64,000 nt of DNA, taken from assembly GCF_004379255.2 (NCBI RefSeq), contig NC_056037.1, forward strand, positions 1,364,001 to 1,428,000, written 5' to 3'. The DNA is from Salvia splendens. Lineage: Eukaryota; Streptophyta; Magnoliopsida; Lamiales; Lamiaceae. Position 1 is the first letter of the stretch, and every line of letters starts with the position of its first letter. The notes below the pieces were generated by a model, which searched no databases, was not told the DNA's origin, and worked only from the letters and a program-made list of their open reading frames with translations. Positions 12,895-23,267 of the stretch are shown piece by piece. Position numbers and translations under genes: made by a program.

Positions 12895-14921
12895 GGGTGT
12901 CCACTATGGGTAAGGCGGGGCGGTCGGCGTGAAGGAGGGCGGAGGGAGAAGGAAGGCGCGGCTATCATAGTGAAGGGGGTGTCCGCCTCGGAGGTGGACG
13001 CGGCGAGGGGGGAGGGAGGCGGCGGATGCGGGATAGCCGCGTGCGGGGCGAGGACGCGGCGGGCGTCCCTATAGCCGCGCCTATAGGCGCGCCTCCTATA
13101 GCGGAGGACAACCGCCGCGGCTGGCGATTTTCCGATTTTTTAATTTTTTTTTTTTTACACTTCAATTCACCTATAAATACACCCCACTCCATTCATTATT
13201 TTCACACCATTCCAATACAACATCTATACAAATTTCTCTCACTACAAATTTGGGACGGAAATGAACAATATGTGGAGAGACAACTGGAATGCTCTGCTTC
13301 AACAGATGCAACACCAGGCCGCCCAGCAGGTAGCGGCCGATTTTGCAGACGAGGCGGAGGCTGCGGAGGATCCGATCCCTCGCACCATTACTCAGCGGCG
13401 GACAATCCCACGAGACCACGTCGGTGCTCACCAACGTTTAATGGATGATTACTTTGTGGATAACCCCCGTTATCCACCCGAGATATTCCGCCGGAGATTC
13501 AGGATGTCACAGCGGCTGTTCAACTATATAGCGACGAATTTGGCTGAGCATTACCGATGCTTCACTCTCCGGCGTGATGCGGCTGGCCGGATCGGGCTGT
13601 CCACACAACAGAAGTGCACCGCTGCAATCCGACAGCTTGCCTACGCCGGACCAGCGGACATGTTCGATGAATACCTACAGATGGGTGAGACGACTAGCCT
13701 CACAGTGCTTAGGCAGTTCTGTAAGGGGATCCGGGAAATTTTCGGTGGGGAGTTTCTACGGAAGCCCAAACCGGATGAGTGTCAGCGCCTACTGGATATG
13801 CACGGGGCGGTGCACGGCTTCCCAGGAATGTTAGGAAGTATCGATTGCATGCATTGGGAGTGGAGGAACTGCCCCGTGGCATGGAAAGGCCAGTTCACTA
13901 CTGGATTCAAAAGCAAACATCCAACGATGATACTGGAAGCCATTGCGGACTACCGTATGAAGATCTGGCATGCGTATTTCGGCGTGGCGGGTTCGAACAA
14001 CGACATCAATGTTCTTCAGTCGTCGCCGCTCTTCAACGAGGAGTGCCGGGGTGAGGGACCAGATATCAGCTTCGTAGCCAACGGTACGCAGTACAGTAGG
14101 GGCTACTATTTGGCAGATGGAATATATCCTCGGTGGCCCGTATTCGTGAAGACTGTCCGCCAGCCAGTAGGACCGAAGAAACAATATTTCGCGCACAAAC
14201 AAGAGAGTGCTAGGAAGGACGTTGAGCGGGCTTTTGGTGTCCTCCAATCGCGGTGGGCTATTATACGGTGTCCGGCACGAGTTTGGCACGAAGATGATGT
14301 CGCCAATATTATGTTAGCTTGTATCATATTGCATAATATGATAATAGAAGATGAAGGATTTGCGGCAGAGCGATGGGCACCGGAAGAGGGCGCAAGTACA
14401 AGTCACGGTGTCGCCTCCGCGCCCATCCAGATGGGCGTACCACGGAGCAATGAATATTTGATCCAACGCTTCGCGGATATGCGCAGGACCACATCACATA
14501 ACACACTGCAGGCGGATTTGATTGAAGAAGTGTGGGCACGTAGGGGAGGTGGTGGCGTTGTGTAAACTTGGTAGTGATTTGTATTAGATTCAATGTAGTG
14601 TGTAATTTTAATTTTAATTTTGAAATTAGTGTGTTTAAATACAAATTTTTATTTTAATTTGTATTTTAATTTAAAGTGAAATTTTATTTTTATTTTTAAT
14701 TCGTATAGTCGACTTCTTCTACGTACGTATATCCCGATAAATTTGTTCGTAATTACTTGAAACATTAATAAAATGAAAATTGATTATAAAATTTGGGGGC
14801 TATTGGAGGTGTCCACTATAGTGGCGGAAATAGAATTTTGGGGCTATGGACAAAAATCCGGGGCTATGGACAAAAAACTGGGGCGGGGCTATTGGGCGTG
14901 TCCACCTTATAGTGGACACCC
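12895..14921 (+). mobile_element. PIF/Harbinger DNA transposon with intact transposase
   Basis: A 2027-bp element flanked by direct TAA copies (12892-12894 and 14922-14924), the typical PIF/Harbinger 3-bp target duplication. The left end is GGGTGTCCACTAT; the right end is its exact reverse complement, ATAGTGGACACCC. A second inverted copy of the GTGTCCAC core lies just inside each end (around 14809 and 14898 on the right). The left subterminal zone is GC-rich and repetitive. One open transposase gene fills the middle. The second, Myb-like protein that most autonomous elements of this group encode is not present here. Confidence 0.93.
13261..14565 (+). CDS. PIF/Harbinger-type DDE transposase
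   Basis: Single-exon 434-aa protein of the HARBI1-like (DDE_Tnp_4) family, which cuts and moves the surrounding element. The catalytic triad is visible: D in GSIDCMHWEW (about residue 195), D in GSNNDINVL (about 248) and E in VERAFGVLQSRW (about 322). The N-terminal 60 residues are Gln/Ala-rich and variable; the stretch FRRRFRMSQRLFNYIA is the usual start of the conserved region. The C-terminal ILHNMIIEDE motif is also typical. The frame has no stop or shift, which suggests recent activity or mobilisation. It probably needs a Myb-like partner encoded elsewhere. TATA-like TATAAATACA lies near 13172. Confidence 0.93.
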   Translation: MNNMWRDNWNALLQQMQHQAAQQVAADFADEAEAAEDPIPRTITQRRTIPRDHVGAHQRLMDDYFVDNPRYPPEIFRRRFRMSQRLFNYIATNLAEHYRCFTLRRDAAGRIGLSTQQKCTAAIRQLAYAGPADMFDEYLQMGETTSLTVLRQFCKGIREIFGGEFLRKPKPDECQRLLDMHGAVHGFPGMLGSIDCMHWEWRNCPVAWKGQFTTGFKSKHPTMILEAIADYRMKIWHAYFGVAGSNNDINVLQSSPLFNEECRGEGPDISFVANGTQYSRGYYLADGIYPRWPVFVKTVRQPVGPKKQYFAHKQESARKDVERAFGVLQSRWAIIRCPARVWHEDDVANIMLACIILHNMIIEDEGFAAERWAPEEGASTSHGVASAPIQMGVPRSNEYLIQRFADMRRTTSHNTLQADLIEEVWARRGGGGVV

Positions 14922-15198
14922 TAAAGAACACATCTTTGTTAAACGGCATTTCGATTTCGATAACATTTACGCCCAAACTCCAATGCAAGTCTAGGTCTGC
15001 AAATTCATCGGATGCTAGAATTGCTTGGGTTTTGAGGCAAATTTACCTTTTTTTTGAATTAAAAGTTTTGAATAAGCTTATGTGTATAGCTCGCTGATGT
15101 TGGTCGTTCCAAGTTTTGATTTTGATTACATTGATTTGTTCCCTCGTTACCCTTTTTGTTTAGGTAGTAGAGTGTTTGATATGTGGTTTAAAATATTA

Positions 15199-15795
15199 GG
15201 ATGTGAGTTCATTGCATGCTTAAAATGCTAAATGTTCATATGCCTTACATCATTGGTTTTGAGAAAAAAGAAATGTTTTTGTTCATCTATTTTCCATTGC
15301 AATTTATCTAGAATTTTGCATATACAGAGAAGCCCAATGTTTGAATTTGAAATCTGAAGGATTTTTTTGAAAATATTGTTCATGAATTAACATGGAAATG
15401 ATGGCAACTAAGTAAAAGGTATGAGTAGGAAACAATGTTGGTGGTCATGGGGTAGGGGGCTAGAATGAAACTCATAAAAAGGAAGAGGGCCCCTGTCCGT
15501 GCTTGAATATTGCATTGTGACTTTCGCAACCTCTTATATATTAACAACGCCATTCCTAACTTAGGCATGGCAAGGGGCTGTATGAAAAAGCAGGGATTGC
15601 GTCCTAGTATTGGATAGCAATTTAGACTTCAGCCCGAAAAAATCTTGCTCCCCTCTCCTAATTGAGCCATCAACATGTTTCCTGCATTGATCTCATTATC
15701 TTGCTGATCCATTCATTGATCTCTACCCTTATGCGTTGTAGGAGAGTGTTATTGCCTCTCAATAGTTTTTTTTTATTGTAACTTGATTGTTCATG
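15199..15795. repeat. Duplicated fold-back locus, copy A
   Basis: First of two tandem copies of a roughly 600-700 bp unit. Shared landmarks with copy B are TGTGAGTTCATTGC, CAGAATTTTGCATAT-like text, ACATGGAAATGATGGCAACTA, and the exact GGAAGAGGGCCCCTGTCCGT. The unit can fold on itself: GGGCCCCTGTCCGTGC (about 15487) faces GGCATGGCAAGGGGCTGT (about 15565), and an inner small hairpin ATTGC/GCAAT lies near 15597-15623. It is not protein-coding. A non-coding RNA precursor is possible, but I cannot match it to a named miRNA. Confidence 0.6.
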
Positions 15796-16266
15796 TGTAT
15801 TGATTGTTTAGCTGATAGACGTGTGTTTTATGTGTATCGAATTATCGATTGTTTTTTATGAAAAGTGTTGTGTAGCTGATAGAAGTGGTTGTTGATGTGA
15901 GTTCATTGCCTGCTTAAAATGCTAAAAATGTATATATTCCTTACATTATTTATTTTACAAGTTGATTTTGAGAAAAAGTAAATGTTTTTTGTTCGTTAGT
16001 CTATTTTGTATTGCAAATTGTCCAGAATTTTGCATATATGAAGAAGCCATGTGTTTAGATTCGAAATCTGAAGGTGTTTTTCTGAATGTTATTCATGGAT
16101 GAAATTCATTGTTATATTTTTCTTACTTAACATGGAAATGATGGCAACTAGTAAAAGGTATGAGCAGGAAACTATGCTGTTGGCCATGGGGTAGGGGGGC
16201 TCGAGTGGAACTAGTATAAAGGAAGAGGGCCCCTGTCCGTGCTTGAGTTTTGCACTGTGACGTTCG

Positions 16267-16917
16267 TGATGGGGTACGTACTAAACAAGCCCAATAGCGG
16301 TGACGGCCCATCAGCCCAAAGCCCAAGGAAGAGTATCAGTTCGGCATTACCAAAGAGTTCGGCCCCAGCCTACAGCTCGGTAAAAGCCGACCAATCAAGC
16401 TCTACTCTCAGATCGGCAAAAGCTGCTCGGCAATAGTTCAGCAGTTCGGTCTCAGTATTCGACCGAACTGGGAGATAGTGGACTCATGCAGAACCTCCAC
16501 GACCTCCACTACACGATCTATTTAGTGGTGTCAACTCATGCAGGATCTCATGCAGGATAGCGGACCAAACAAAGAGATAGTGGACCCATGCAGGATCTCA
16601 TGACCTCCACGACATCCACAACCTAGTTAGTGGTGATGTAAGCCACGATCTAGTTAGTGGTGATGCAAGCCACGATCTTAGTTCAATGTATAAATAGAAC
16701 TTAGATCAGATAAGGAGGGAGGGGCTCTAGACATCAAATAACATATAGCAGGTCTGTATTTGTAAGCTGTAAACCAGATCAAGCAATACAATCTTGCTCT
16801 CATTTCTTCCCGTGGACGTAGATTTACCTCAGTAAATCGAACCACGTAATTCCTTGTGTCGTGATCTATATATTTTTTACCCGCATTTATTATTATCAAA
16901 AATTCGCCCAACCATCA
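16267..16917 (+). repeat. 5' LTR of the retrotransposon
   Basis: 651 bp, TG...CA ends. A TATA-like TATAAATAGA near 16689 and the following GC-richer stretch mark the probable promoter and transcription start. Two imperfect copies of a unit with GATCTAGTTAGTGGTGATG lie at 16612-16680. Matches the 3' LTR at an offset of 6350 bases with no mismatch noticed. Confidence 0.92.
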
Positions 16918-16990
16918 CTGGCGCCGTCTGTGGGAACCAGAGAACCAAATTTGTGATAAAGCGAGTTTTTGATCCTCTTCCACCAAAAAA

Positions 16991-18138
16991 ATGCATACCA
17001 GATCACGTAACACCCATAATACCGTTCGTGATAACCATGAGGAAGCTAGTCCAGCCCGCAGGTCTGGAAAACAGCCTGGGAGAAATCTACTTCCAGTTCT
17101 CACAGAGAAGGAACAAGCCGCTCAAAGACTCATCGCACCGAGTCTTCCCAGCAGCCCGATTTGAACGAGGCTGTCAAGTTGTTTTTGGCCGAGAAGCAGG
17201 AAGAGTTCTTAATTTTCCTGCAAAAGGGCCAAAAGCCGGAGACGAAAACGGTGGATTCTCCCTCCTCATCCAGACATGAAAGTCACTACCGCAGTAGTGC
17301 CGTGTCTTCCAGGAAGAAGAATCCTCAACCCCGACATGTTCCTGTTCCTCCTCGGTACCGGAATCACAGGAGAACTCCATCTCCTCCATACCGAAGAGAT
17401 GTCGGGTTCGCCATGTACGGAGCATTGAAGACTCCGTTCTCGGACGATATCACCCGAACTCCCTTGCCACAGAACTACCGAACTCCGTCGATGACTTATG
17501 ACGGGTTAGTGAATCCTCATGACTTCCTGGGACGCTATCAGTATAACATGGCGAACCAGGGTCTCAATGAGGTCCATATGTGCAAGCTGTTTCCCGAGCT
17601 GCTTATCGGGAACGCAAGAAGGTGGTTCGATAGCCTCCCCCAAGGCAGCATTAGATCTTACCGAGATCTAATGGATGCTTTCCACAGGAGGTTCTTTCAG
17701 AAAGCGGAAGCCCGAATCACTTCGGCTCAGCTGCTTTCTATACGTCAAGGTCGCGACGAAAAGATCAGCCACAAGGAATGCCTACAAGTAGATGATCTCA
17801 ATGATCTACTTGTCATTTCGGCATTCCAAAATGGAATCCTGCCCGGAGCTCTCTACAGAAAGCTCGTGGAATGCAGTCCGCAAACAGCTCAAGAGATGTG
17901 GGACATTGCGGACCAGTTCTCCCGTGCCGATGAGGCAGACCGTCGCAAACGGTCTTTAGACAGCTCATCCCGAGGAGACAGGAGGAAGCCCGATCATAGC
18001 GATCAGGGACATCCTCGCCGAACTCCTTTTGAAAGGATTCAAAGGACTCCGGTGCAAGACCGATTGGGGCCACGTCTCAATCCTGAGAAGCCGCCCGCTC
18101 AGTTCGTACCATTGAACAAGCCAAAGGACAATGGGTAG
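16991..18138 (+). pseudogene. Retrotransposon gag, frameshifted near its N-terminus
   Basis: Capsid-type protein of the LTR element. A methionine at 16991 opens a frame that stops at 17162-17164, while the main gag frame is open from about 17161 to 18138. The two are offset by one base near 17155-17160, so this copy probably has a 1-nt indel. The main part has a basic, proline-rich N-terminus and a retrotransposon gag domain around LFPELLIGNARRWFDSLPQG. I see no zinc knuckle; the frame ends abruptly where the internal deletion begins. Confidence 0.8.
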
Positions 18139-18614
18139 AAAATCTCCCTCAAGTCCTATGGTCCTACCGAACTACACCCAAAACCTCCAACGGTGAAACT
18201 CCGTACAGTCTGGTGTACGGCACTGAAGCCGTGATTCCGGTTGAGATCGGCGTACCCAGTCCCCGAACTCTAAATTTCTCCTCAGAAATGAATGATGACG
18301 GACTGAGAGCCGAACTAGATCTGGCCGAAGAAAGAAGAGAATTGGCCTGCATAAAAGCAGCCAAGTACAAGGAGCAAGTAGCCCGGTATTATAACCAAAG
18401 GGTGAAAAAGCTGCAATTTCAAGTGGGAGATCTCGTCTTGAGAAACAACGAAGTAAGCCGAGCAGAAAAGCTGGGCAAACTCGAACCCACATGGGAAGGT
18501 CCATATCGGGTGTCAGAAGTCCTCGGCAAAGGGTCTTACAAATTGACTCACATGTCAGGAGAACAAGTACCCCGAACATGGCACATTTCCAACCTCAAGA
18601 AGTTCCATTTGTAA
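18128..18614 (+). pseudogene. C-terminal fragment of retrotransposon integrase
   Basis: Directly after the gag frame, in another frame, the sequence reads as the end of a Ty3/gypsy polyprotein: a stretch resembling LWSYRTTPKTSNGETPYSLV, then VYGTEAVIPVEI, a helical segment, KLQFQVGDLVLR, LGKLEPTWEGPYRV, and a final TWHISNLKKFHL before the stop at 18612-18614. All polyprotein domains upstream of this point are absent, so the element carries a deletion of several kilobases whose breakpoint is near 18128-18135. Confidence 0.88.
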
Positions 18615-18884
18615 GAGACAGTCCGGTCAGTCAGTCTTGTGTCTAGTTCGGTCCTAGGGGTATGTGCTTTCTTTGTTTTTTACTTGTTTTTCATGTTTGT
18701 CTTTATGTGCGTTGTCTCTCTATGTGCGTGTCGTCTCTTACAAATGTTACTGAGGTATCTTGTTCTTCGAAGGCTGATCCCCTTTTTAGAACATATATAA
18801 GCCAACGATTGTGAGTCCAAGCTTCTAAGGAGGATACAAGACCACAATTCAGCTTAAGAAACAAGCAGTTCGTCTGAAACGAAC

Positions 18885-19305
18885 TGCAACAAAGGGAAAG
18901 TCCGATCCACGCGATAAAACTCGCCGAATTAGGACAAGGGAAAGTCCGATCCACGCGATAAAACTCGCCGAATTAGGACAAGGGAAAGTCCGATCCCCAA
19001 ATTAGGACAAGGGAAAGTCCGATCCGAGCGATAAAACTCGCCAAATTAGGACACAAGCTTAGTCCGGTCAAAGAAATTTACTTCATAAGACCAAAGACGA
19101 GTCCGGTCAAAGAAGTTTACTTCATAAGACCAAAGACGAGTCCGGTCAAAGAAGTTTATTTCATAAGACCAAGGACCAAGTCCGGTCAAAGAAGTTTACT
19201 TCATAAGACCAAAGACGAGTCCGGTCAAAGAAGCTTACTTCATAAGACCGAGGACGAGTCCGGTCAAAGAAGTTTACTTCATAAGACCGAGGACGAGCAC
19301 GATGA
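18885..19305. repeat. Two minisatellite arrays inside the LTR element
   Basis: The first array repeats a unit with AGGGAAAGTCCGATCC, GCGATAAAACTCGCC and AATTAGGACA about four times (18890-19050), one unit being shortened. The second repeats AGTCCGGTCAAAGAAGTTTA plus CTTCATAAGACCAAAGACG, period about 40 bp, about six times (19060-19300). Both lie between the integrase remnant and the end of the opposite-strand gene. Such arrays are frequent in this region of plant Tat-type elements. Confidence 0.85.
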
Positions 19306-19431
19306 AATTTTTTCGCTGAGCTGTAAATACGCAGTGATAGAAGCGAAATGAAAATTTCATTTATTAAATCTTGTTCGGCATATAATTCTGCTGCCCTACA
19401 AGAAGGCGTTACGCCATTACAAAGGACTATT

Positions 19432-22279
19432 CTACTGTCCATGGTTGCTAAAGTTGAGCCATCTATTCACAAAATCCTCGTGAAGCCGAGTTCGGCCATT
19501 CCGGGCAGCTGAAGAATAAGCAGGTCGACGAGATGCTCTAATCGACCTACCGCCTCTTCCCTGAGCCCGGGAAGCTCTAGCACCTCGGCGGCGAAGAGTC
19601 TCTTCACGAATCATTTGCCGATCTTGCTCACTCATAGTCACCGCTCCTCTGCGAACTTCAGTCCGTCCTCGTCTTGACGTCTCCGGTTGTTCCTGAGTTC
19701 GTTGCTGACTTGGAGTAGGGTTTTGAGCAAGTGAATCAGAGGTTTGAGCTGGAGTGCGACCATCTGTTGGCGGGAAATGCCTAAGGAATCTCTCGATTGA
19801 GGGACGCCGGGAAAGAATGATGTCGTACCGAGAAGCCCAGCGCCGCAATGATTTCACGACTTGTTGGCAAGCCGAGCTCTCCAGCGCATTGTTCCTCCGG
19901 AGTACATGATATTCCTCCCACAGTTCGTCAACTCGTTCCTGAACTTCAGAGATGGTCATTCCCCCGCGCCTGCAGATGAAATCCTCATACGCAGTCCTCT
20001 CAGCGACGGCAGTATTCAGCTCGGCCTCCAGATCTTTCTTTTCGGACTCTAAGTCCTTATTGTCGGCCTCCAGCTTCACTAAACAAGCCAAGAGTTCGTC
20101 ATTCTTCATCTGGTCAGCTATGGCTTTTTTCTCAGCTTCGTCTAAAGCGGAAGAGTACAGCCGCTTCCAGTGAAGTACCTCCAGCTCCTTAAGAGTTAAG
20201 AATACAAAGCAGCTATGTCAGTTCGGCATTTCATTTTACTGAGTAGGTAGTAAACCACAACAGGAGTAAAAGAGAGTACGAAAAGCTATACGAAGACACA
20301 AGTGTAGAAAGAAGAATTTTTTCATTCATAAGAAAATTTTTTTTTTTTTACACAAGGAGGGCTTCAAGGCCATTTTACAAGAAGGAAGAAACTAAACTAA
20401 GAGAAGGGAGACGAAATCATACTCCGCCAGCTTCGTCTCCGGCTCCTCGGTGAGGTTCAGCTTCCTTCTCCTTGTCTGCCTCAGCTTCAGCCTCGGCCTC
20501 CCTGCTCCCCCCAGCCTGCTCGGTGCCCCCATCACCGATCAGCAGCACCTCTTGCTCGGCCTGCCTGTCTCCGGTCTGCTGATCAAGCTGCTCGGTCTCA
20601 CCCTCTCCGTGGAAAATTGGAGCGGGTGAAACTGGCCCTAAGGAGGCAAAGATAGCCTCCATATTCTCGTCCCGGTCAGCTCGGCAACTACGAACTCGGT
20701 CAGCAGAAAGCAGGACTGAGGACGAAGCAAGCTCCTCAAGGAGCGGCAGACTCTGGAGACGAGCTGCTATCTCTCGGCCGTACAGCGGCAGGACGACTTC
20801 GGGCCCCTGCTCGGCATTATCGGTCATCAGTTTCAGCAGATCACCGACAAAGGCCGAAAATTGATTGCTCAGAAAGAGTTTCTCCGCGAAAGCACGGAGA
20901 ACCTCCCCTTGGGCAACCACGGCGGCAGCATCCCTCCGTTTCGTCTGCTCTCGCTGGATGACGAGCTGGTTTTTGGCAAACTGGGCTTCATCCTGGGCCG
21001 AGATCCTAGCAGCTCTGGCCTTCTCAAAGTCTGCCTTAGCCTGTTCGGCCTGGTGACGAGCAGCCGCCAACTTCCTCTGCATCTCAGCATAATCGTTGGA
21101 CGCTTTGGAGAGTTCAACGGCGACGAGCTTGGAGAGCATATCGTTCCTCTGAAAATGGAAAAAGGAAAAAGTCAACCGAGGGGCCACAAAAAATACAGGA
21201 AAAAAGCAAGGCCAGAAAATCAAGAAGAGAATTCACCTCGGCGAAGTCCGTGGGCCATAAAAAGGGCTCACAGATATGTTCCGAAGGAGGCGCCAAGACC
21301 ACGTCTTTCTCTGGCGCTCTTGGGGGTTTCTGAATCCTCCCCTTCCCCCTTGCCGAAGTCGACTCCGGCTTCTTTGGATCCGAAGAGGTCTTTTGCCTCT
21401 TCGGATTCTTCTCGGCATCAGACGCCGAGCTGGTGGTTTTCGGCCTCTCCGGTTCCTTAGATTCGGAGGATTTGCGACCGAGCTTGTTTAGCAAGTTCAC
21501 TGCCAAAAAGTAAGAAAACAAGGTTAGTTTTCGTCGTCAAGGCAGTAATGCATAAAAAAGAAATCCTCACCCTCAGTCTCTTCGTCCGAAGACGAGGAGT
21601 CGAACACGAAGTCGCCCTTGACGAGCTCAGACTCCGAGTACTGCTTCCTAATCATGGGAATCTTATTGAGCTCGGCCTCGAGCTCGTCCAACGGTTCTAC
21701 CCGAGGATGAGGAATAACGGACTTCGGCCCTCTCCAGGAAAAGTCCGAAGCCGAAGTCCTATTATAAAAAAAGAAGCGATTTTGCCATTTCGGCCATTTG
21801 GTTTTACAAAAGGCTCTAAAGGGCTGTAAAGGGATCAAGTAAAACCAAGATCCCTTCCTCTTAAACTGGAAGAAATTAAGGATTGCCCTCAGAGACAGAT
21901 TCTTATCTAGCCTACGCAGTTCGGCAGCAAAGGCCGATAAGTGCCTCCAAGAGTTCGGAGTCACCTGACCTAAAGGGAGTTGAAAAAAATCTAGCAGCTC
22001 TACAAAGGCAGGGGGAAGAGGGAAACGAAGCCCGCATTCCAAGCCGGCTTCATAAACGGTGGCGTAACCCTCCGGCGGCGAGTCAGCCCTATGAAGGTCG
22101 TCGGGAATCGCAACCTTCCCCCCAGGAAAAAAATATTTTTCGTGTAAGGATATCACAGTATCCTTACTCAAGATGCTATGAAAATACTCTACGGTCTTCT
22201 CCCCGGATTCTTTCCGGCTAGAAGACCCCTTACCCCCTTTCCTACCGCTACCTGACTCAGAAGAAGAAGAAGAAGACAT
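19432..22279 (-). CDS. Antisense four-exon ORF of the Tat-like retrotransposon
   Basis: Opposite in direction to gag. Exons: 22279-21571, 21499-21237, 21148-20423, 20187-19432. All three introns are GT-AG, frame is kept at each junction and the total is 2454 nt, 817 aa with no internal stop. Residues 1-25 are Ser-rich. Residues about 38-150 (EKYFFPGGKVAIPDDL, LRFPLPPAFVELLDFFQLPL, ILNFFQFKRKGSWFYL) resemble the plant 'putative gypsy-type transposon' domain (PF04195). The middle is charged, with NLS-like KNPKRQK. Exon 3 and the start of exon 4 form coiled coils rich in Ala, Glu and Arg. The tail is Arg-rich. Known relatives occur between pol and the 3' LTR of Tat-group elements; their function is not established. 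Confidence 0.82.
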
Positions 22280-22616
22280 GGTTCTTACTCTTTGAAAGTC
22301 TGAAGAAATTCTGAAGAAATTCTTGAAAGCGGAAGGAAATTTTTACGCAAAAGAGAGAGAATGCAGAAGAAGCAATAGCAAAAGTGTTCAAATGATGAAG
22401 AAAGGACGTATTTATCAGATTCGGAGAAGATTTCAAAATCATCGCACCGTTTCGGCTCCCACCTTTTCAGGATTCAACGGCCGGATTTTACTGTCGCATT
22501 TAATGCAGTCACGCGCAAGGCACGTCCCCTGACGTCAGCCTCCCCCGTACCTTTATCCAGAATGCCGAAGTGACTCGCTTCGCCGAAGTGATTCACTTCG
22601 CTTTTCGGGGGGGTAG

Positions 22617-23267
22617 TGATGGGGTACGTACTAAACAAGCCCAATAGCGGTGACGGCCCATCAGCCCAAAGCCCAAGGAAGAGTATCAGTTCGGCATTAC
22701 CAAAGAGTTCGGCCCCAGCCTACAGCTCGGTAAAAGCCGACCAATCAAGCTCTACTCTCAGATCGGCAAAAGCTGCTCGGCAATAGTTCAGCAGTTCGGT
22801 CTCAGTATTCGACCGAACTGGGAGATAGTGGACTCATGCAGAACCTCCACGACCTCCACTACACGATCTATTTAGTGGTGTCAACTCATGCAGGATCTCA
22901 TGCAGGATAGCGGACCAAACAAAGAGATAGTGGACCCATGCAGGATCTCATGACCTCCACGACATCCACAACCTAGTTAGTGGTGATGTAAGCCACGATC
23001 TAGTTAGTGGTGATGCAAGCCACGATCTTAGTTCAATGTATAAATAGAACTTAGATCAGATAAGGAGGGAGGGGCTCTAGACATCAAATAACATATAGCA
23101 GGTCTGTATTTGTAAGCTGTAAACCAGATCAAGCAATACAATCTTGCTCTCATTTCTTCCCGTGGACGTAGATTTACCTCAGTAAATCGAACCACGTAAT
23201 TCCTTGTGTCGTGATCTATATATTTTTTACCCGCATTTATTATTATCAAAAATTCGCCCAACCATCA
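22617..23267 (+). repeat. 3' LTR of the retrotransposon
   Basis: Matches the 5' LTR along its full 651 bp as far as I could compare by eye. It lies about 340 bp upstream of the start codon of the antisense gene, so it could supply that gene with a promoter if the LTR is active in both directions; the sequence alone does not show this. Confidence 0.92.

Larger units (their letters stand above)
12795..15097 (+). pseudogene. Short open exon split by the Harbinger insertion
   Basis: An ATG at 12795 opens a frame of 33 codons that runs into the transposon target site. On the far side (from 14925) the same frame continues to a stop at 15095-15097. If the element and one TAA copy are ignored, the frame is open for about 90 codons. 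The N-terminal part is rich in Ser, Asn, His and Ala with few acidic residues, like a plastid or mitochondrial targeting segment. I do not recognise the protein. It may be the first exon of a gene whose rest lay downstream, or a chance open frame. The present copy is interrupted. Confidence 0.35.

Noticed and set aside
13831..14289. 152-codon minus frame in the Harbinger element
   Set aside because: Shadow of the transposase frame, which has the D-D-E motif and family similarity.
15199..15795. Assigning the fold-back copy to a named miRNA family
   Set aside because: Compared from memory with common plant families (156-172, 319, 390-399, 408, 482, 528 and others); none matched, so no name is given.
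16678..16911. 77-codon minus frame, repeated at 23028-23261
   Set aside because: Appears twice only because it lies inside the two LTRs; useful as evidence that the LTRs match, not as a gene.
20861..21460. 199-codon plus frame in the LTR element
   Set aside because: Shadow of the antisense gene exons on the other strand, spanning across its intron.
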